Below, one piece after another: positions 1 to 6,760 of a stretch of 17,630 nt of DNA. The notes under the pieces were generated by a model that made no database searches, was not told the DNA's origin, and was given only the letters and a program-made list of their open reading frames with translations. Location of the stretch: positions 1-17,630 of the forward strand of contig JABDRC010000199.1 of NCBI GenBank assembly GCA_013041945.1, given 5' to 3'. How positions within the stretch are numbered: position 1 is the first letter of the stretch; the number at the start of each line of letters is the position of its first letter. Made by a program: the position numbers and the translations under genes. Source of the stretch: Halobacteria archaeon. GTDB lineage: Bacteria; Pseudomonadota; Gammaproteobacteria; UBA9214.

Positions 1-86
1 AAATACAGCAGCAGCCAGACCAGCGGGGCTGCCAGAATGGCGGCCAGGAACAGCGGGTCTTCGCGCAGCCTGGTGCGTGGTTTCAA
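1..86 (-). CDS. N-terminus of an unidentified membrane protein (partial)
   Basis: The reverse strand is open from just after the stop of the SseB-domain gene to the window edge. It would start at a TTG at 86-84, or at a CTG at 95-93 that overlaps the upstream TGA. The 28 visible residues begin with a short basic stretch (KPRTRLRED) and run into a hydrophobic segment rich in Leu, Ala and Trp, so the first membrane helix or signal anchor starts near residue 11. Close packing with the gene at 92 suggests co-transcription. No family can be named from this fragment, and the non-ATG start is a guess. Confidence 0.4.
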   Translation of the reverse strand, partial: MKPRTRLREDPLFLAAILAAPLVWLLLY

Positions 87-91
87 ATCGC

Positions 92-493
92 TCAGTTGTT
101 CTTCAGTTGCTGGACCATGTCGGGTTCGAGGTCCATGCCGACCGGCCAGTTCGGGTTGATCGAGATGCCGATGCCGCTGCCGGTGCGTTCCAGCACCCAG
201 CTGAATTCCGCCAGCAGGCCGCCCTCGTAACCCGGGAAGTCCTGCACAAAGTCCTTGGCACGCTCCGGGCTGGTGAACAGGATGAGCACCTCGATATCGT
301 CCTCGGTCTTCAGCGTCAGGGGCACGGCCTTGTTGCTGCTGGTGAAGCCCTCGATGCCAATCGAGTCCTTGACCGGCATGAATATCTGGGTGTCCATCAG
401 GTAGTCCATGAGGGCCTCGCTGGCCAGCTGGCCTTCCTGGGTCGCGAGCAGCTTCTGCTCGAGTTCATTACGTGCGTCGAAGGAATCGTGCAT
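92..493 (-). CDS. SseB N-terminal-domain family protein
   Basis: A small soluble protein of about 133 residues with the SseB N-terminal-domain pattern: an N-terminal amphipathic helix (ELEQKLLATQEG), an FMPV strand, a middle 'VLILFTSPERAKDF' strand-helix, and a 'GIGISINPN...GMDLEP' stretch followed by a C-terminal helix. The family is named after an enhanced-serine-sensitivity protein, and its biochemical role is poorly defined. I chose the ATG at 493, which has AAGG eight bases upstream. The frame stays open to an ATG at 544, but that codon lies only 11 bases beyond the U-tract of the upstream terminator (555-583), so a leader long enough to use it is unlikely. The start is uncertain by 17 residues; the family call is moderately firm. 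Confidence 0.7.
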   Translation of the reverse strand: MHDSFDARNELEQKLLATQEGQLASEALMDYLMDTQIFMPVKDSIGIEGFTSSNKAVPLTLKTEDDIEVLILFTSPERAKDFVQDFPGYEGGLLAEFSWVLERTGSGIGISINPNWPVGMDLEPDMVQQLKNN

Positions 494-554
494 GTGTTTT
501 ACCTTATCGCTACCGGCATGCATGCCTCTCGCGATGTCTTGCATCCTGGTATAT

Positions 555-583
555 AAAAAAACAGGCCCCGCATTTGCGGGGCC
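555..583 (-). terminator. Rho-independent terminator of the yccA-like gene
   Basis: A perfect 8-bp inverted repeat, GGCCCCGC (564-571) and GCGGGGCC (576-583), encloses a four-base ATTT loop. On the minus strand it is followed after TGT by a run of seven U residues (555-561 complement). It begins 24 bases after the stop of the yccA-like gene and would end that transcript before the SseB-domain gene. Confidence 0.9.
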
Positions 584-607
584 AGCTATGCTTATGAGCG
601 GCTTGTC

Positions 608-1276
608 CTAGTCGTCGCCACCGAAAGCCCCGAGCAGCTGCAGCAGGCTCAGGAACAGGTTGTAGATCGAGACAAACAGGGTGACCGTGGCGAGGATGTA
701 ATTGGTCTCGCCGCCGTGGATGATTGCACTGGTCTGGTACAGGATCAGGCCGGACATCAGCAGCACGAACATGGCCGAAACGGCCAGCGACAGGCCCGGC
801 ATGTTGAAGAATACTGCGCCCAGGCCGGCAAGGAACGCCACCAGGATGCCGACCATCAGGAATCCGCCGATGAAGCTGAAGTCCTTGCGCGTGGTCAGCA
901 CATAGCCGGACAGGCCGAGGAAGATCACCCCGGTGCCACCCATGGCGGCCATGACGATCTGGCTGCCGTTGGGAATGGACAGATACATGCTGATGATCGG
1001 GCCCAGTGTCAGGCCCATGAAGCCGGTCAGCGCGAACACGCACAGCAGGCCGAGGCCGCTGTTGGCGAAGCGGGTGGTCAGGAACAGTAAACCGAAGTAG
1101 CCCGCAAAGGTAATGAGCATGCCCATTGGCGGCATGTTCAGCATGACGGCAATGCCGGCGCACACTGCGCTGAAGATCAGCGTCAGCGAGAGCAGGGCAT
1201 AGGTATTGCGCAAAACCTTGTTGGTCGCGAGAACTGACTGCCCGGTAGATACAACGGTTTTTTCAATCATACTCAT
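608..1276 (-). CDS. yccA: Bax inhibitor-1/YccA family inner-membrane protein
   Basis: A 222-residue polytopic membrane protein with about seven hydrophobic segments after a polar N-terminus of about 22 residues (VLRNTYALLSLTL begins the first helix). The C-terminal signature 'QTSAIIHGGETNYILATVTLF' followed by 'NLFLSLLQLLG' is typical of the YccA branch of the TMBIM/BI-1 family. In E. coli, YccA is an inner-membrane substrate and modulator of the FtsH protease. The acidic pH-sensing pair of YetJ-type homologues is not evident here, as in E. coli YccA. Length matches the family. A GAGAGGA sequence lies 11 bases before the ATG. It is monocistronic, with a good terminator directly downstream. 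Confidence 0.93.
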   Translation of the reverse strand: MSMIEKTVVSTGQSVLATNKVLRNTYALLSLTLIFSAVCAGIAVMLNMPPMGMLITFAGYFGLLFLTTRFANSGLGLLCVFALTGFMGLTLGPIISMYLSIPNGSQIVMAAMGGTGVIFLGLSGYVLTTRKDFSFIGGFLMVGILVAFLAGLGAVFFNMPGLSLAVSAMFVLLMSGLILYQTSAIIHGGETNYILATVTLFVSIYNLFLSLLQLLGAFGGDD

Positions 1277-1351
1277 GGTTTCTGGATCCTCTCTGTTTCC
1301 CTGGAAGTTTGTGTCCAGGTATAGACATCGGCAATTCCGACCGGTTCACTA

Positions 1352-1380
1352 AGGATAATGTCTCCGGAGATAAACAGCAA
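1352..1380 (-). promoter_or_regulatory. Possible sigma-70 promoter of the yccA-like gene
   Basis: On the minus strand TTGCTG (1380-1375) and TATCCT (1357-1352) are separated by exactly 17 bases. They match the -35 consensus at 3 of 6 and the -10 consensus at 4 of 6 positions. Transcription would start about 70 bases before the ATG. The match is modest. Confidence 0.35.
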
Positions 1381-1507
1381 CTTGAAAAACATGAAGTTTT
1401 TATGGCATTTAGCTGGAATCCAACTACCTGAATCCGCTATGCTTGCGACCTGCCCGACCCCCTGCAACTGGGGATCGGCGCGTGCAAGGCGCAATTAAAC
1501 AGAATCT

Positions 1508-1595
1508 GGAGAGGTGGCTGAGTGGTCGAAAGCGGCGGTCTTGAAAACCGTTGAACCGCGAGGTTCCGTGGGTTCGAATCCCACCCTCTCCGCCA
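1508..1595 (+). tRNA. tRNA-Ser (anticodon UGA)
   Basis: The acceptor arms GGAGAGG (1508-1514) and CCTCTCC (1585-1591) pair fully, followed by discriminator G and an encoded CCA (1593-1595). The anticodon loop CTTGAAA at 1540-1546 gives anticodon TGA (1542-1544), which reads UCN serine codons. The T-arm GTGGGTTCGAATCCCAC (1568-1584) is canonical, and the long variable arm (about 1552-1567) is expected of a class II serine tRNA. Its last 15 bases are repeated exactly at 1731-1745, suggesting it served as an integration site. Confidence 0.97.
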
Positions 1596-1745
1596 TACGA
1601 ACGTAACAGAGGGCTCATTGGGCCCCATCTGTCTCTGTTATGTGTAACGCACTGGATTCGAACCCTGGTGAAAAATCCCAATGCACAGGGATGTGCAGGT
1701 GCCGCGAAGCACATGGATGTGCGAGAGCGGCCACCCTCTCCGCCA
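1581..1745 (+). repeat. 15-bp direct repeat of the tRNA-Ser 3' end (att-like) bounding a small insert
   Basis: CCACCCTCTCCGCCA occurs at 1581-1595 as the tRNA 3' end and again at 1731-1745, exactly 150 bases later. The second copy runs straight into a terminator, the position where the original tRNA end would be expected. The insert between the copies carries TAACAGAG (1604-1611) inverted at 1633-1640, an inverted 12-base copy of the tRNA T-arm core (1654-1665) and two related hairpins (1683-1696 and 1709-1722). It holds no integrase or credible ORF. The best reading is a leftover of site-specific integration, or a local tRNA-end duplication. Confidence 0.65.
1698..1735. repeat. Palindromic hairpin element (REP-like)
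   Basis: GCCGC (1701-1705) pairs with GCGGC (1727-1731), and inside it GCACAT (1709-1714) pairs with ATGTGC (1717-1722) around GG. The outer arms can extend to GGTG (1698-1701) with CACC-like bases to 1735, overlapping the second tRNA-end copy. A near-copy of the inner hairpin, GCACAGGGATGTGC, sits at 1683-1696 and differs at one base. The form suggests a dispersed intergenic repeat, but only this pair is visible. Confidence 0.5.
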
Positions 1746-1781
1746 AAATCAGAAAAGCCCCGGCAGGGGCTTTTTGATTTT
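1745..1781. terminator. Bidirectional Rho-independent terminator after tRNA-Ser
   Basis: The GC stem AGCCCC (1756-1761) and GGGGCT (1766-1771) has a GGCA loop. It is extended by A-rich and T-rich flanks that also pair (AAAATCA 1745-1751 with TGATTTT 1775-1781). The A tract before and T tract after make it work in both directions. It can end the tRNA transcript and the leftward transcript from the XkdW-like gene. Confidence 0.85.
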
Positions 1782-1888
1782 CAGGGTGTGGTGGGTGAGA
1801 AGCTGACTGGAAACAGGTTGGTTCGAGCCGGGCAGCATGACGAGTGGAATCAATGTATGAAATATCCAGCGCCGGCCCTGATGCCTTA

Positions 1889-2386
1889 CTAAAGACAGCT
1901 GTCATCCGCCTTTGGATATTCCTCCTTTACAAGGCGGATTTTCTCGTCCACCTCGAGTTGCTTGGTGTTGTCCCCCTGGCGTGCCAGGTACGCGGCATAC
2001 AGTTGCTCCTCTATACTCGGGTACTCCGCCTGCCTCATTGAGGCATATTTATCCTCATGGTGGACATCTGACACTTCCAGCAGGGCAGACCTGATTTCTT
2101 CCTCGGTAGGCCGCGCTACATTGCTCGTCCATTCGGCGATATACGGTTCCTGCTCCGGGGAGTCGTGCCTGATGACATAGTCAATGCCTGGCGTAACATT
2201 CGGATTCAGGATGCGTATGGCACGGCAAAGCATACGTGCGCGCTCGTCGTGCCTGACAAGATCGTGTTGTCGTGCCGTCTGGTTGATCGTGTCGTTCATT
2301 CTCTGTGTGTTCTTCCACAAAATATATGTCCAGCCGCACACAGCTCCCAGAACCACGATAATGATAATCATTACCCCATTATCCAT
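1889..2386 (-). CDS. XkdW-like phage tail-type protein with N-terminal membrane helix
   Basis: A 165-residue protein. Residues 5-24 form one hydrophobic helix (MIIIIVVLGAVCGWTYILW), followed by a charged linker. The rest resembles XkdW-type phage tail proteins: 'AIRILNP' (56-62), a 'DYVI...YIAEW' stretch (69-86), 'RPTEEEIRSALLEV' (92-105), and the C-terminal hallmark 'YPSIEEQLYA' (122-131) ending in 'IRLVKEEYPK' (150-159). Such proteins usually sit beside tail-fibre genes and lack a membrane helix. The ATG at 2386 is the first Met before the helix and has GAGG 11 bases upstream. The open frame continues to 2692, but that part overlaps the oxidase gene and looks non-coding. Base composition is less GC-rich than the genes to its right, and it lies next to the tRNA repeat, which suggests phage ancestry. 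Function unknown. Confidence 0.7.
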   Translation of the reverse strand: MDNGVMIIIIVVLGAVCGWTYILWKNTQRMNDTINQTARQHDLVRHDERARMLCRAIRILNPNVTPGIDYVIRHDSPEQEPYIAEWTSNVARPTEEEIRSALLEVSDVHHEDKYASMRQAEYPSIEEQLYAAYLARQGDNTKQLEVDEKIRLVKEEYPKADDSCL

Positions 2387-2520
2387 GACATGTTGATCCT
2401 CTTGTGATTGGCTTTCGAAACGTCCGGCAAGGGACATGGATGATGTCCGTACATGTAAAATATAACCTGCTTGTTTCTGAAGAATCCAGCTGAAATAGTA
2501 CAGATCCTCGTAACCTGCGT

Positions 2521-3648
2521 TTATGCACATCCAGTCGCCGTTTCGTCGAGAAAACGTTTGATGCTGAACGGTCCAATTGGCAGTTCGCTCTTCCCGTCGA
2601 TGATCAGTTCGGACAGGATAAGGCCGACGATGGGGGAAAGCTGGAAGCCATGGGCGGAAAAGCCGAATGCATGGAAGACGCCGGTGGCACAACTGCCGGG
2701 ACTGATGACCGGCAGATGGTCCGGTGTGAAGGCTTCCAGGCCCGCCCAGGTGCGCACGATATGCGCGTCCCGCACGTGCGGGAACAATTCGACCGCCGAG
2801 CGGGCACTCTCGCTGAGTTTGATAAAGTCGATAGCCGTGGTCTCGGATTTCATATCATAGTTGGCCAGATGCGCGCCGCCGATCAGGACGGTGCCGTTTT
2901 GCATCTGCTTGAAGGAAAGTTTCCGTGAGGCCGCACCGACAACGGGATCGAGGAAATGGGGCAGACGTTCGGTTACCATCATCATCGGCGCACCGGTGTT
3001 GACGGTGACCGGTTCCCCCAGCATGCTGCACAACGCTTGCGACCAGGCACCCGAGCAGTTGACCAGTACCGGCGCGCTGACGCATCCCCTGTCCGTCACC
3101 ACCTGCCAGTCTTCGCCCTGACGAGCGACTTCATGGACGCGGCTGCCGGTCCGGTACTGCACGCCCAGCGACTCGGCCTTGTGGCGAAACGCGGTGAGTG
3201 CATGAAACGGCCGGGCGAACCCATCGTCACGGGTATACAGGGCGCCTACGCAATGCGGTGCCAGGCGAGGGACCAGTCGGTAGAGCTGTTCGCGATCGAT
3301 GATGATTTCGTGCTCATATCCCAGGGCGCGCACCTGCGCGGCGCGCTCCTCCAGCAGGCGCATGTCGGCCTCGTTTTCCGCCACGCGCACCTGCCCGCTC
3401 AGCTTGACATCGCAATCGCTGTCGACGAGTGACTGAATATCACGCCACAGCCGGGCCGCCGCCGCCGCCAGCGGGATCTCGGCCGGATGGCGGTTGAGCT
3501 GGCGCAGCCCGCCGGCATTGACCCCCGATGCATGCCGTCCAGGGCTGTCTTTTTCCATCACGATCACGCGTTGTCCGCGCATCGCCAGGTGCAGCGCAGC
3601 GGATGAACCCATCAGACCACCGCCAACGATCACCACATCTGCATTCAT
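2521..3648 (-). CDS. FAD-dependent amino-acid/opine oxidase subunit (DAO family, HcnC/OoxB-type)
   Basis: A 375-residue flavoprotein. The dinucleotide fold is seen as 'VVIVGGGLMGSSAALHLA' (residues 5-22) with the FAD ribose-binding acid near E32. The segment 'SGVNAGGLRQLNRHP' (41-55) is typical of glycine/D-amino-acid-oxidase-like subunits of HcnC, opine oxidases and D-hydroxyproline dehydrogenases. The C-terminal 'AGLEAFTPDHLPVISP' and 'FGFSAHGFQLSP' motifs are the usual FAD-contact end of the DAO fold. Its ATG overlaps the stop of the preceding subunit by four bases, so the two are translationally coupled. In such complexes this subunit oxidises a C-N bond and passes electrons to its partners. 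The substrate cannot be assigned: hydroxyproline, proline, glycine, opines and amines are all possible. Confidence 0.88.
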   Translation of the reverse strand: MNADVVIVGGGLMGSSAALHLAMRGQRVIVMEKDSPGRHASGVNAGGLRQLNRHPAEIPLAAAAARLWRDIQSLVDSDCDVKLSGQVRVAENEADMRLLEERAAQVRALGYEHEIIIDREQLYRLVPRLAPHCVGALYTRDDGFARPFHALTAFRHKAESLGVQYRTGSRVHEVARQGEDWQVVTDRGCVSAPVLVNCSGAWSQALCSMLGEPVTVNTGAPMMMVTERLPHFLDPVVGAASRKLSFKQMQNGTVLIGGAHLANYDMKSETTAIDFIKLSESARSAVELFPHVRDAHIVRTWAGLEAFTPDHLPVISPGSCATGVFHAFGFSAHGFQLSPIVGLILSELIIDGKSELPIGPFSIKRFLDETATGCA

Positions 3649-5042
3649 GCTGTATTGTTACCGCTTTCCAGCATGGACAACTCCCCGATACTGACAGGCC
3701 GCAGCGGAGGTCGTACCCGAAAAGGCACGACCTCGCTAACCGGTCGATCGCAGGCTGCTGCCACGATGTTGGCAACTGCCTGTCCGCACTGCCGGCCCTG
3801 ACAGGGACCCATACCGCAGCGGGTAATGAACTTGACCTGGTTAGGATCCCGGTGCCCGGCGCGCACCGCGGCACGCACCTCGCCGGCGGTGATCTCCTCG
3901 CAGCGACAAACCAGCGTATCATCGGCAGTACCTGACAGCAGGGTCTCCGGGAGCCGGTGCAGGCTTTCGAGAAACGGGCGGATCCTGAGGTCATTCTGCA
4001 ACCATTGCCGATCGTTCACGGCCAGCCGGTCACGCTCGGCTGCGTCGATGTGCTCCAGGGCTCGTGCCGCCTCGAGGCCGGCCAGACACCCGGCGTGTAC
4101 CGCGGCGACCGCCCCGCCGATGGCGGCACCGTCACCGACAACGGCGATGCCATCCACACTGCTGTTGCCCCAGGCATCGGTCTGCGGGCGCCAGCACTGC
4201 TGCCCGTCATTCCACTGGTGGCGGCAACCGGCCGCCTCCGTCAGCTGGATACCCGGCACGAGGCCGAAGTGCACCAGCAGATTGCCGGTCTCGAGCGATT
4301 GCTCACGGCCGCCGGTGCGAAACGTCACGGCCTCGAGCCGGTCGTTGCCGACCGCCTTCAGGTCAGAGACACCATAGGTCACCCGGATGCCGGCGCGGCG
4401 CAGAGCGAGCAGATACCCGAGGCCGCGGGTCAGGTAGTGTCCGGCGCGCAGCGCGGCCGGTAGCCGCAGCCCCGCGCGCCACAGGTTCTTGCGCGGAGCC
4501 AGTTCCAGTACCGCCTGCACCGCAACCCCGGCCCGCATGTATTGCCAGGCGAGCAGGATGAGCAGCGGCCCGCTGCCGGCGATGACCACGCCATCCAGCG
4601 GTACCAGTCTTGAGGATTTCATCAGGACCTGGGCGCCGCCAGCATTCATCACCCCGGGCAGTGTCCAGCCGGGAAACGGAATGGGGCGTTCCATGGCGCC
4701 ACCTGCAATTACCACGCGCCGTGCACTGATCATGCGCGCCTCGCCACGCTGCAGTATTCCCAGCTCACCATCCGCCCCGAGTGACCAGACGGCGGTGTCA
4801 GGCTGATAGTCGGCGCTGCTGTGTACAAACGATGCCACCCGTTCAGTGCCCGCCTGGTAGTCGCTGCCCAGCAGTTCAAGATGTGCCGGCCCGGCCTGCC
4901 CGATGCCTCGAAAAATCTGCCCGCCGGGGGCCGGCTGCTGGTCCAGCACCAGGGTATCCACACCCAACCCTGCCGCGGTGCTGGCGGCCGCCATGCCGGC
5001 GGGCCCGGCGCCGATAATGACAAGTTCGCGAGGCGCGTTCAT
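3645..5042 (-). CDS. FAD/NAD(P)-binding dehydrogenase subunit with BFD-like [2Fe-2S] domain (HcnB/OoxA-type)
   Basis: A 465-residue protein. The first nucleotide fold is 'LVIIGAGPAGMAAA' (7-20), the second 'GVVIAGSGPLLILLA' (151-165), and the closing FAD motif 'GIAVVGDGAAIGG' (298-310). The C-terminal region has CRC (C379, C381) and CGMGPCQGRQC (C409, C414, C419), the BFD-like [2Fe-2S] pattern of the larger subunits of opine oxidases, HcnB and hydroxyproline dehydrogenases. Length is normal for the family. The start overlaps the end of the ferredoxin-like gene by four bases, and its own end overlaps the start of the DAO subunit, so the three subunits are probably made stoichiometrically. It probably relays electrons between the DAO subunit and an external acceptor. 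Confidence 0.9.
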   Translation of the reverse strand: MNAPRELVIIGAGPAGMAAASTAAGLGVDTLVLDQQPAPGGQIFRGIGQAGPAHLELLGSDYQAGTERVASFVHSSADYQPDTAVWSLGADGELGILQRGEARMISARRVVIAGGAMERPIPFPGWTLPGVMNAGGAQVLMKSSRLVPLDGVVIAGSGPLLILLAWQYMRAGVAVQAVLELAPRKNLWRAGLRLPAALRAGHYLTRGLGYLLALRRAGIRVTYGVSDLKAVGNDRLEAVTFRTGGREQSLETGNLLVHFGLVPGIQLTEAAGCRHQWNDGQQCWRPQTDAWGNSSVDGIAVVGDGAAIGGAVAAVHAGCLAGLEAARALEHIDAAERDRLAVNDRQWLQNDLRIRPFLESLHRLPETLLSGTADDTLVCRCEEITAGEVRAAVRAGHRDPNQVKFITRCGMGPCQGRQCGQAVANIVAAACDRPVSEVVPFRVRPPLRPVSIGELSMLESGNNTA

Positions 5043-5335
5043 GAGGCGGGATCGCCGGCACCGTGCTGGCGGCGGATACGCATACCTTCAGACACCTGGA
5101 CCTGGCAGGCCAGTTGATTGGCAACGCCATCGATCTCTATCAGGCACTCGAAGCACACGCCCATCATGCACAGCGGTGCCCGCGGCGCACCGGACACCGC
5201 GGTGGTCCGGGTCGGCAGCAGGTCCATGGCCAGCATCACGGCAGCCACGCTGTCGCCGGCCGGCACCCTGACGTCATTACCCTCGACGCAGACGGTCACG
5301 ACCTTGCCCTGATGTGTTTGTAAACGCCTGAACAT
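5039..5335 (-). CDS. Small [2Fe-2S] ferredoxin-like subunit (HcnA/OoxA-associated type)
   Basis: A 98-residue protein with a plant-type [2Fe-2S] cysteine pattern, C56-x4-C61-x2-C64-x12-C77, in the context 'APLCMMGVCFECLIEIDG'. This is the short ferredoxin-like fold of the gamma subunit in HcnABC-like and opine/hydroxyproline dehydrogenases. It lies 15 bases after the cyclodeaminase homologue and overlaps the FAD/NAD subunit by four bases. It probably supplies the electron outlet of the complex. An extra cysteine at C16 is outside the cluster motif. Confidence 0.9.
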   Translation of the reverse strand: MFRRLQTHQGKVVTVCVEGNDVRVPAGDSVAAVMLAMDLLPTRTTAVSGAPRAPLCMMGVCFECLIEIDGVANQLACQVQVSEGMRIRRQHGAGDPAS

Positions 5336-5350
5336 GGTTGGCAGTGTTGA

Positions 5351-6412
5351 CTAGAGGCGTACCTGGTTAATGATGTCGGCATGCTCGAAGATCATGCTTT
5401 GCTGTAAATCCAGCTGTCGCCCGGCATGCGCCGATGTGGCGCGCCGGTACATGGCCAGACCGATGGCGACATCGATATACGCCAGGCCCACGGCGTTGAA
5501 ATAGATGCGCTCCGAATCCGATTCCCGACCCGGTTTGTGTCCCGACACCAGTTCATGCAGGTCAGCATGGATATCGTGTGTGGTAATCAGCCCTTCATTG
5601 TACATCCTGCTCAGGGTCTGGGTGCGATGCGTTACGGTTTCCCAATCATCACAGACGATTTTGTCCGCCTGTTGTACCACGGCATATTCGTCCTCCCAGC
5701 CACCGATGTGACTGTAGAAGGCACCGGGTTTTACCCAGTCCGCCTTGAGCAGGGGTGCCTGGGCGCTGGTGGCGGTGACCAGGATGTCCGCGGTTTCCAT
5801 GGCTTCGCGGGCGTTGGTGGCCGTGGCGGTGAACGCCATGTCCGGTAACAGCGGCGAGAGCTCGGCGATGAATTGTTCCTCTTCCGCCAGGGTACTGGAT
5901 GCCACCCGACACTGTTGCAGGCCCGGGCGCACCGCCTTCATGGCGATGAGATGCATCTTGGCCTGTTCGCCCGCGCCAATGAAGCCGATGGTTTTCGCAT
6001 CCCGGCGTGCCAGGTGCCGGGCCGCAATCCCGCCCATGGCCGCAACCCGCATGTTCGACGCCAGTGTGCCCTCCATGACGGCGATGGGAAAACCCTGTTC
6101 GATCTCCGAAAGTATCATGATCGCCGTCAGGTTCTGCGTGTCGTGACGCCTCGGATTGTCGGGAAAGACCGAGACCCATTTCACCCCGCAGACCCCTTCG
6201 TCCAGCAGGGTTGCCGGCAGACAATTGATGCGCTCCTGGCTGGCCTGGTTGAAGATCTGCACGATCTTTTCCGGAAACAGTACGTGACCATCCTCGATGG
6301 CCAGCATGGCCTTCTCGGCGGTCTCCATGGCCATGCGAATATCAAAACAGCCTGCATCCAGCAGGTCCTCCTGGGAGAGATAGGTGAAGCTCACCTGGTG
6401 TTTGCTTGCCAT
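5351..6412 (-). CDS. Ornithine cyclodeaminase/mu-crystallin family protein
   Basis: A 353-residue protein, first gene of the four-gene operon. The NAD-binding motif 'TIGFIGAGEQAKMHL' (141-155) and upstream 'CGVKWVSVFPDNP' (75-87, with K78) and 'SNMRVAAMGGIAARHLAR' (119-136) are typical of the family, which includes ornithine and lysine cyclodeaminases, alanine dehydrogenase and cyclic-imine reductases. Where true ornithine cyclodeaminases have a VGGD-type motif holding the catalytic Asp, this protein reads 'HIGGWEDEY' (235-243). By eye the Asp is replaced by Trp, with acids shifted two to three positions. That favours an imine reductase or amino-acid dehydrogenase over a cyclodeaminase. In nopaline catabolism ocd sits with nox genes, and in hydroxyproline/proline pathways a reductase of this family accompanies similar oxidases. 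The leader contains GGACAGGA about 10 bases before the ATG. Confidence 0.87.
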   Translation of the reverse strand: MASKHQVSFTYLSQEDLLDAGCFDIRMAMETAEKAMLAIEDGHVLFPEKIVQIFNQASQERINCLPATLLDEGVCGVKWVSVFPDNPRRHDTQNLTAIMILSEIEQGFPIAVMEGTLASNMRVAAMGGIAARHLARRDAKTIGFIGAGEQAKMHLIAMKAVRPGLQQCRVASSTLAEEEQFIAELSPLLPDMAFTATATNAREAMETADILVTATSAQAPLLKADWVKPGAFYSHIGGWEDEYAVVQQADKIVCDDWETVTHRTQTLSRMYNEGLITTHDIHADLHELVSGHKPGRESDSERIYFNAVGLAYIDVAIGLAMYRRATSAHAGRQLDLQQSMIFEHADIINQVRL

Positions 6413-6760
6413 TGGTCAGGTCCTGTCCGGGCTTGGGAAGAGGACAATTCTAAACCATGAGAACGCTGTAATGGCAGGTCTGGCAGGTCGGGCGGCGGCT
6501 CCGGCCGGCCTTGTGCACCTGCGGGCAGGGCGAGTTTACCCGCGCAACATGCAGTCCCGGCATGTCCAGGCAAGCGAGGATGTCGCCCGGGCAACTGCCG
6601 CTGGATGGTACGAGCTTGACGGTGTACTGCAGGACAGGGTGAGCGCTGTCAGCATGGATCTGCCGGCCAGACCTGACGCAGATCCGGCAATGTTCAGGGA
6701 AAACGGGGCAGGGCGTTCAGCATGCGTCGCATACTGGCCGCCGCGGCCAGACCCGGTCCT
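6413..6760. other. 348-bp gap without a credible gene; two inverted repeats
   Basis: No convincing coding frame on either strand. Two structures stand out. GGATCTGC (6656-6663) and GCAGATCC (6678-6685) form a hairpin with a 14-base loop. CTGGCCG (6734-6740) and CGGCCAG (6744-6750) form a tight hairpin with a three-base loop, 11 bases past the stop of the 52-residue-repeat gene. The second may act as a weak or Rho-assisted transcript end, since no U tract follows. The right-to-left promoter of the dehydrogenase operon must lie here or upstream; a TAGAAT -10-like hexamer occurs on the minus strand near 6450, but I see no good -35 partner. Confidence 0.5.

Noticed and set aside
92..544. Longer form of the SseB-domain protein starting at 544
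   Set aside because: The start would lie only 11 bases past a strong terminator, and the added 17 residues lie before the usual domain start; the ATG at 493 has a better ribosome site.
1650..1745. Possible second tRNA gene
   Set aside because: Only an inverted T-arm core and the acceptor 3' end are present; no 5' acceptor arm, D-arm or anticodon arm can be placed.
2387..2692. N-terminal extension of the XkdW-like frame
   Set aside because: It overlaps the end of the oxidase gene, is rich in Arg, Cys and His as antisense or shifted frames are, and precedes a well-placed ATG before the membrane helix.
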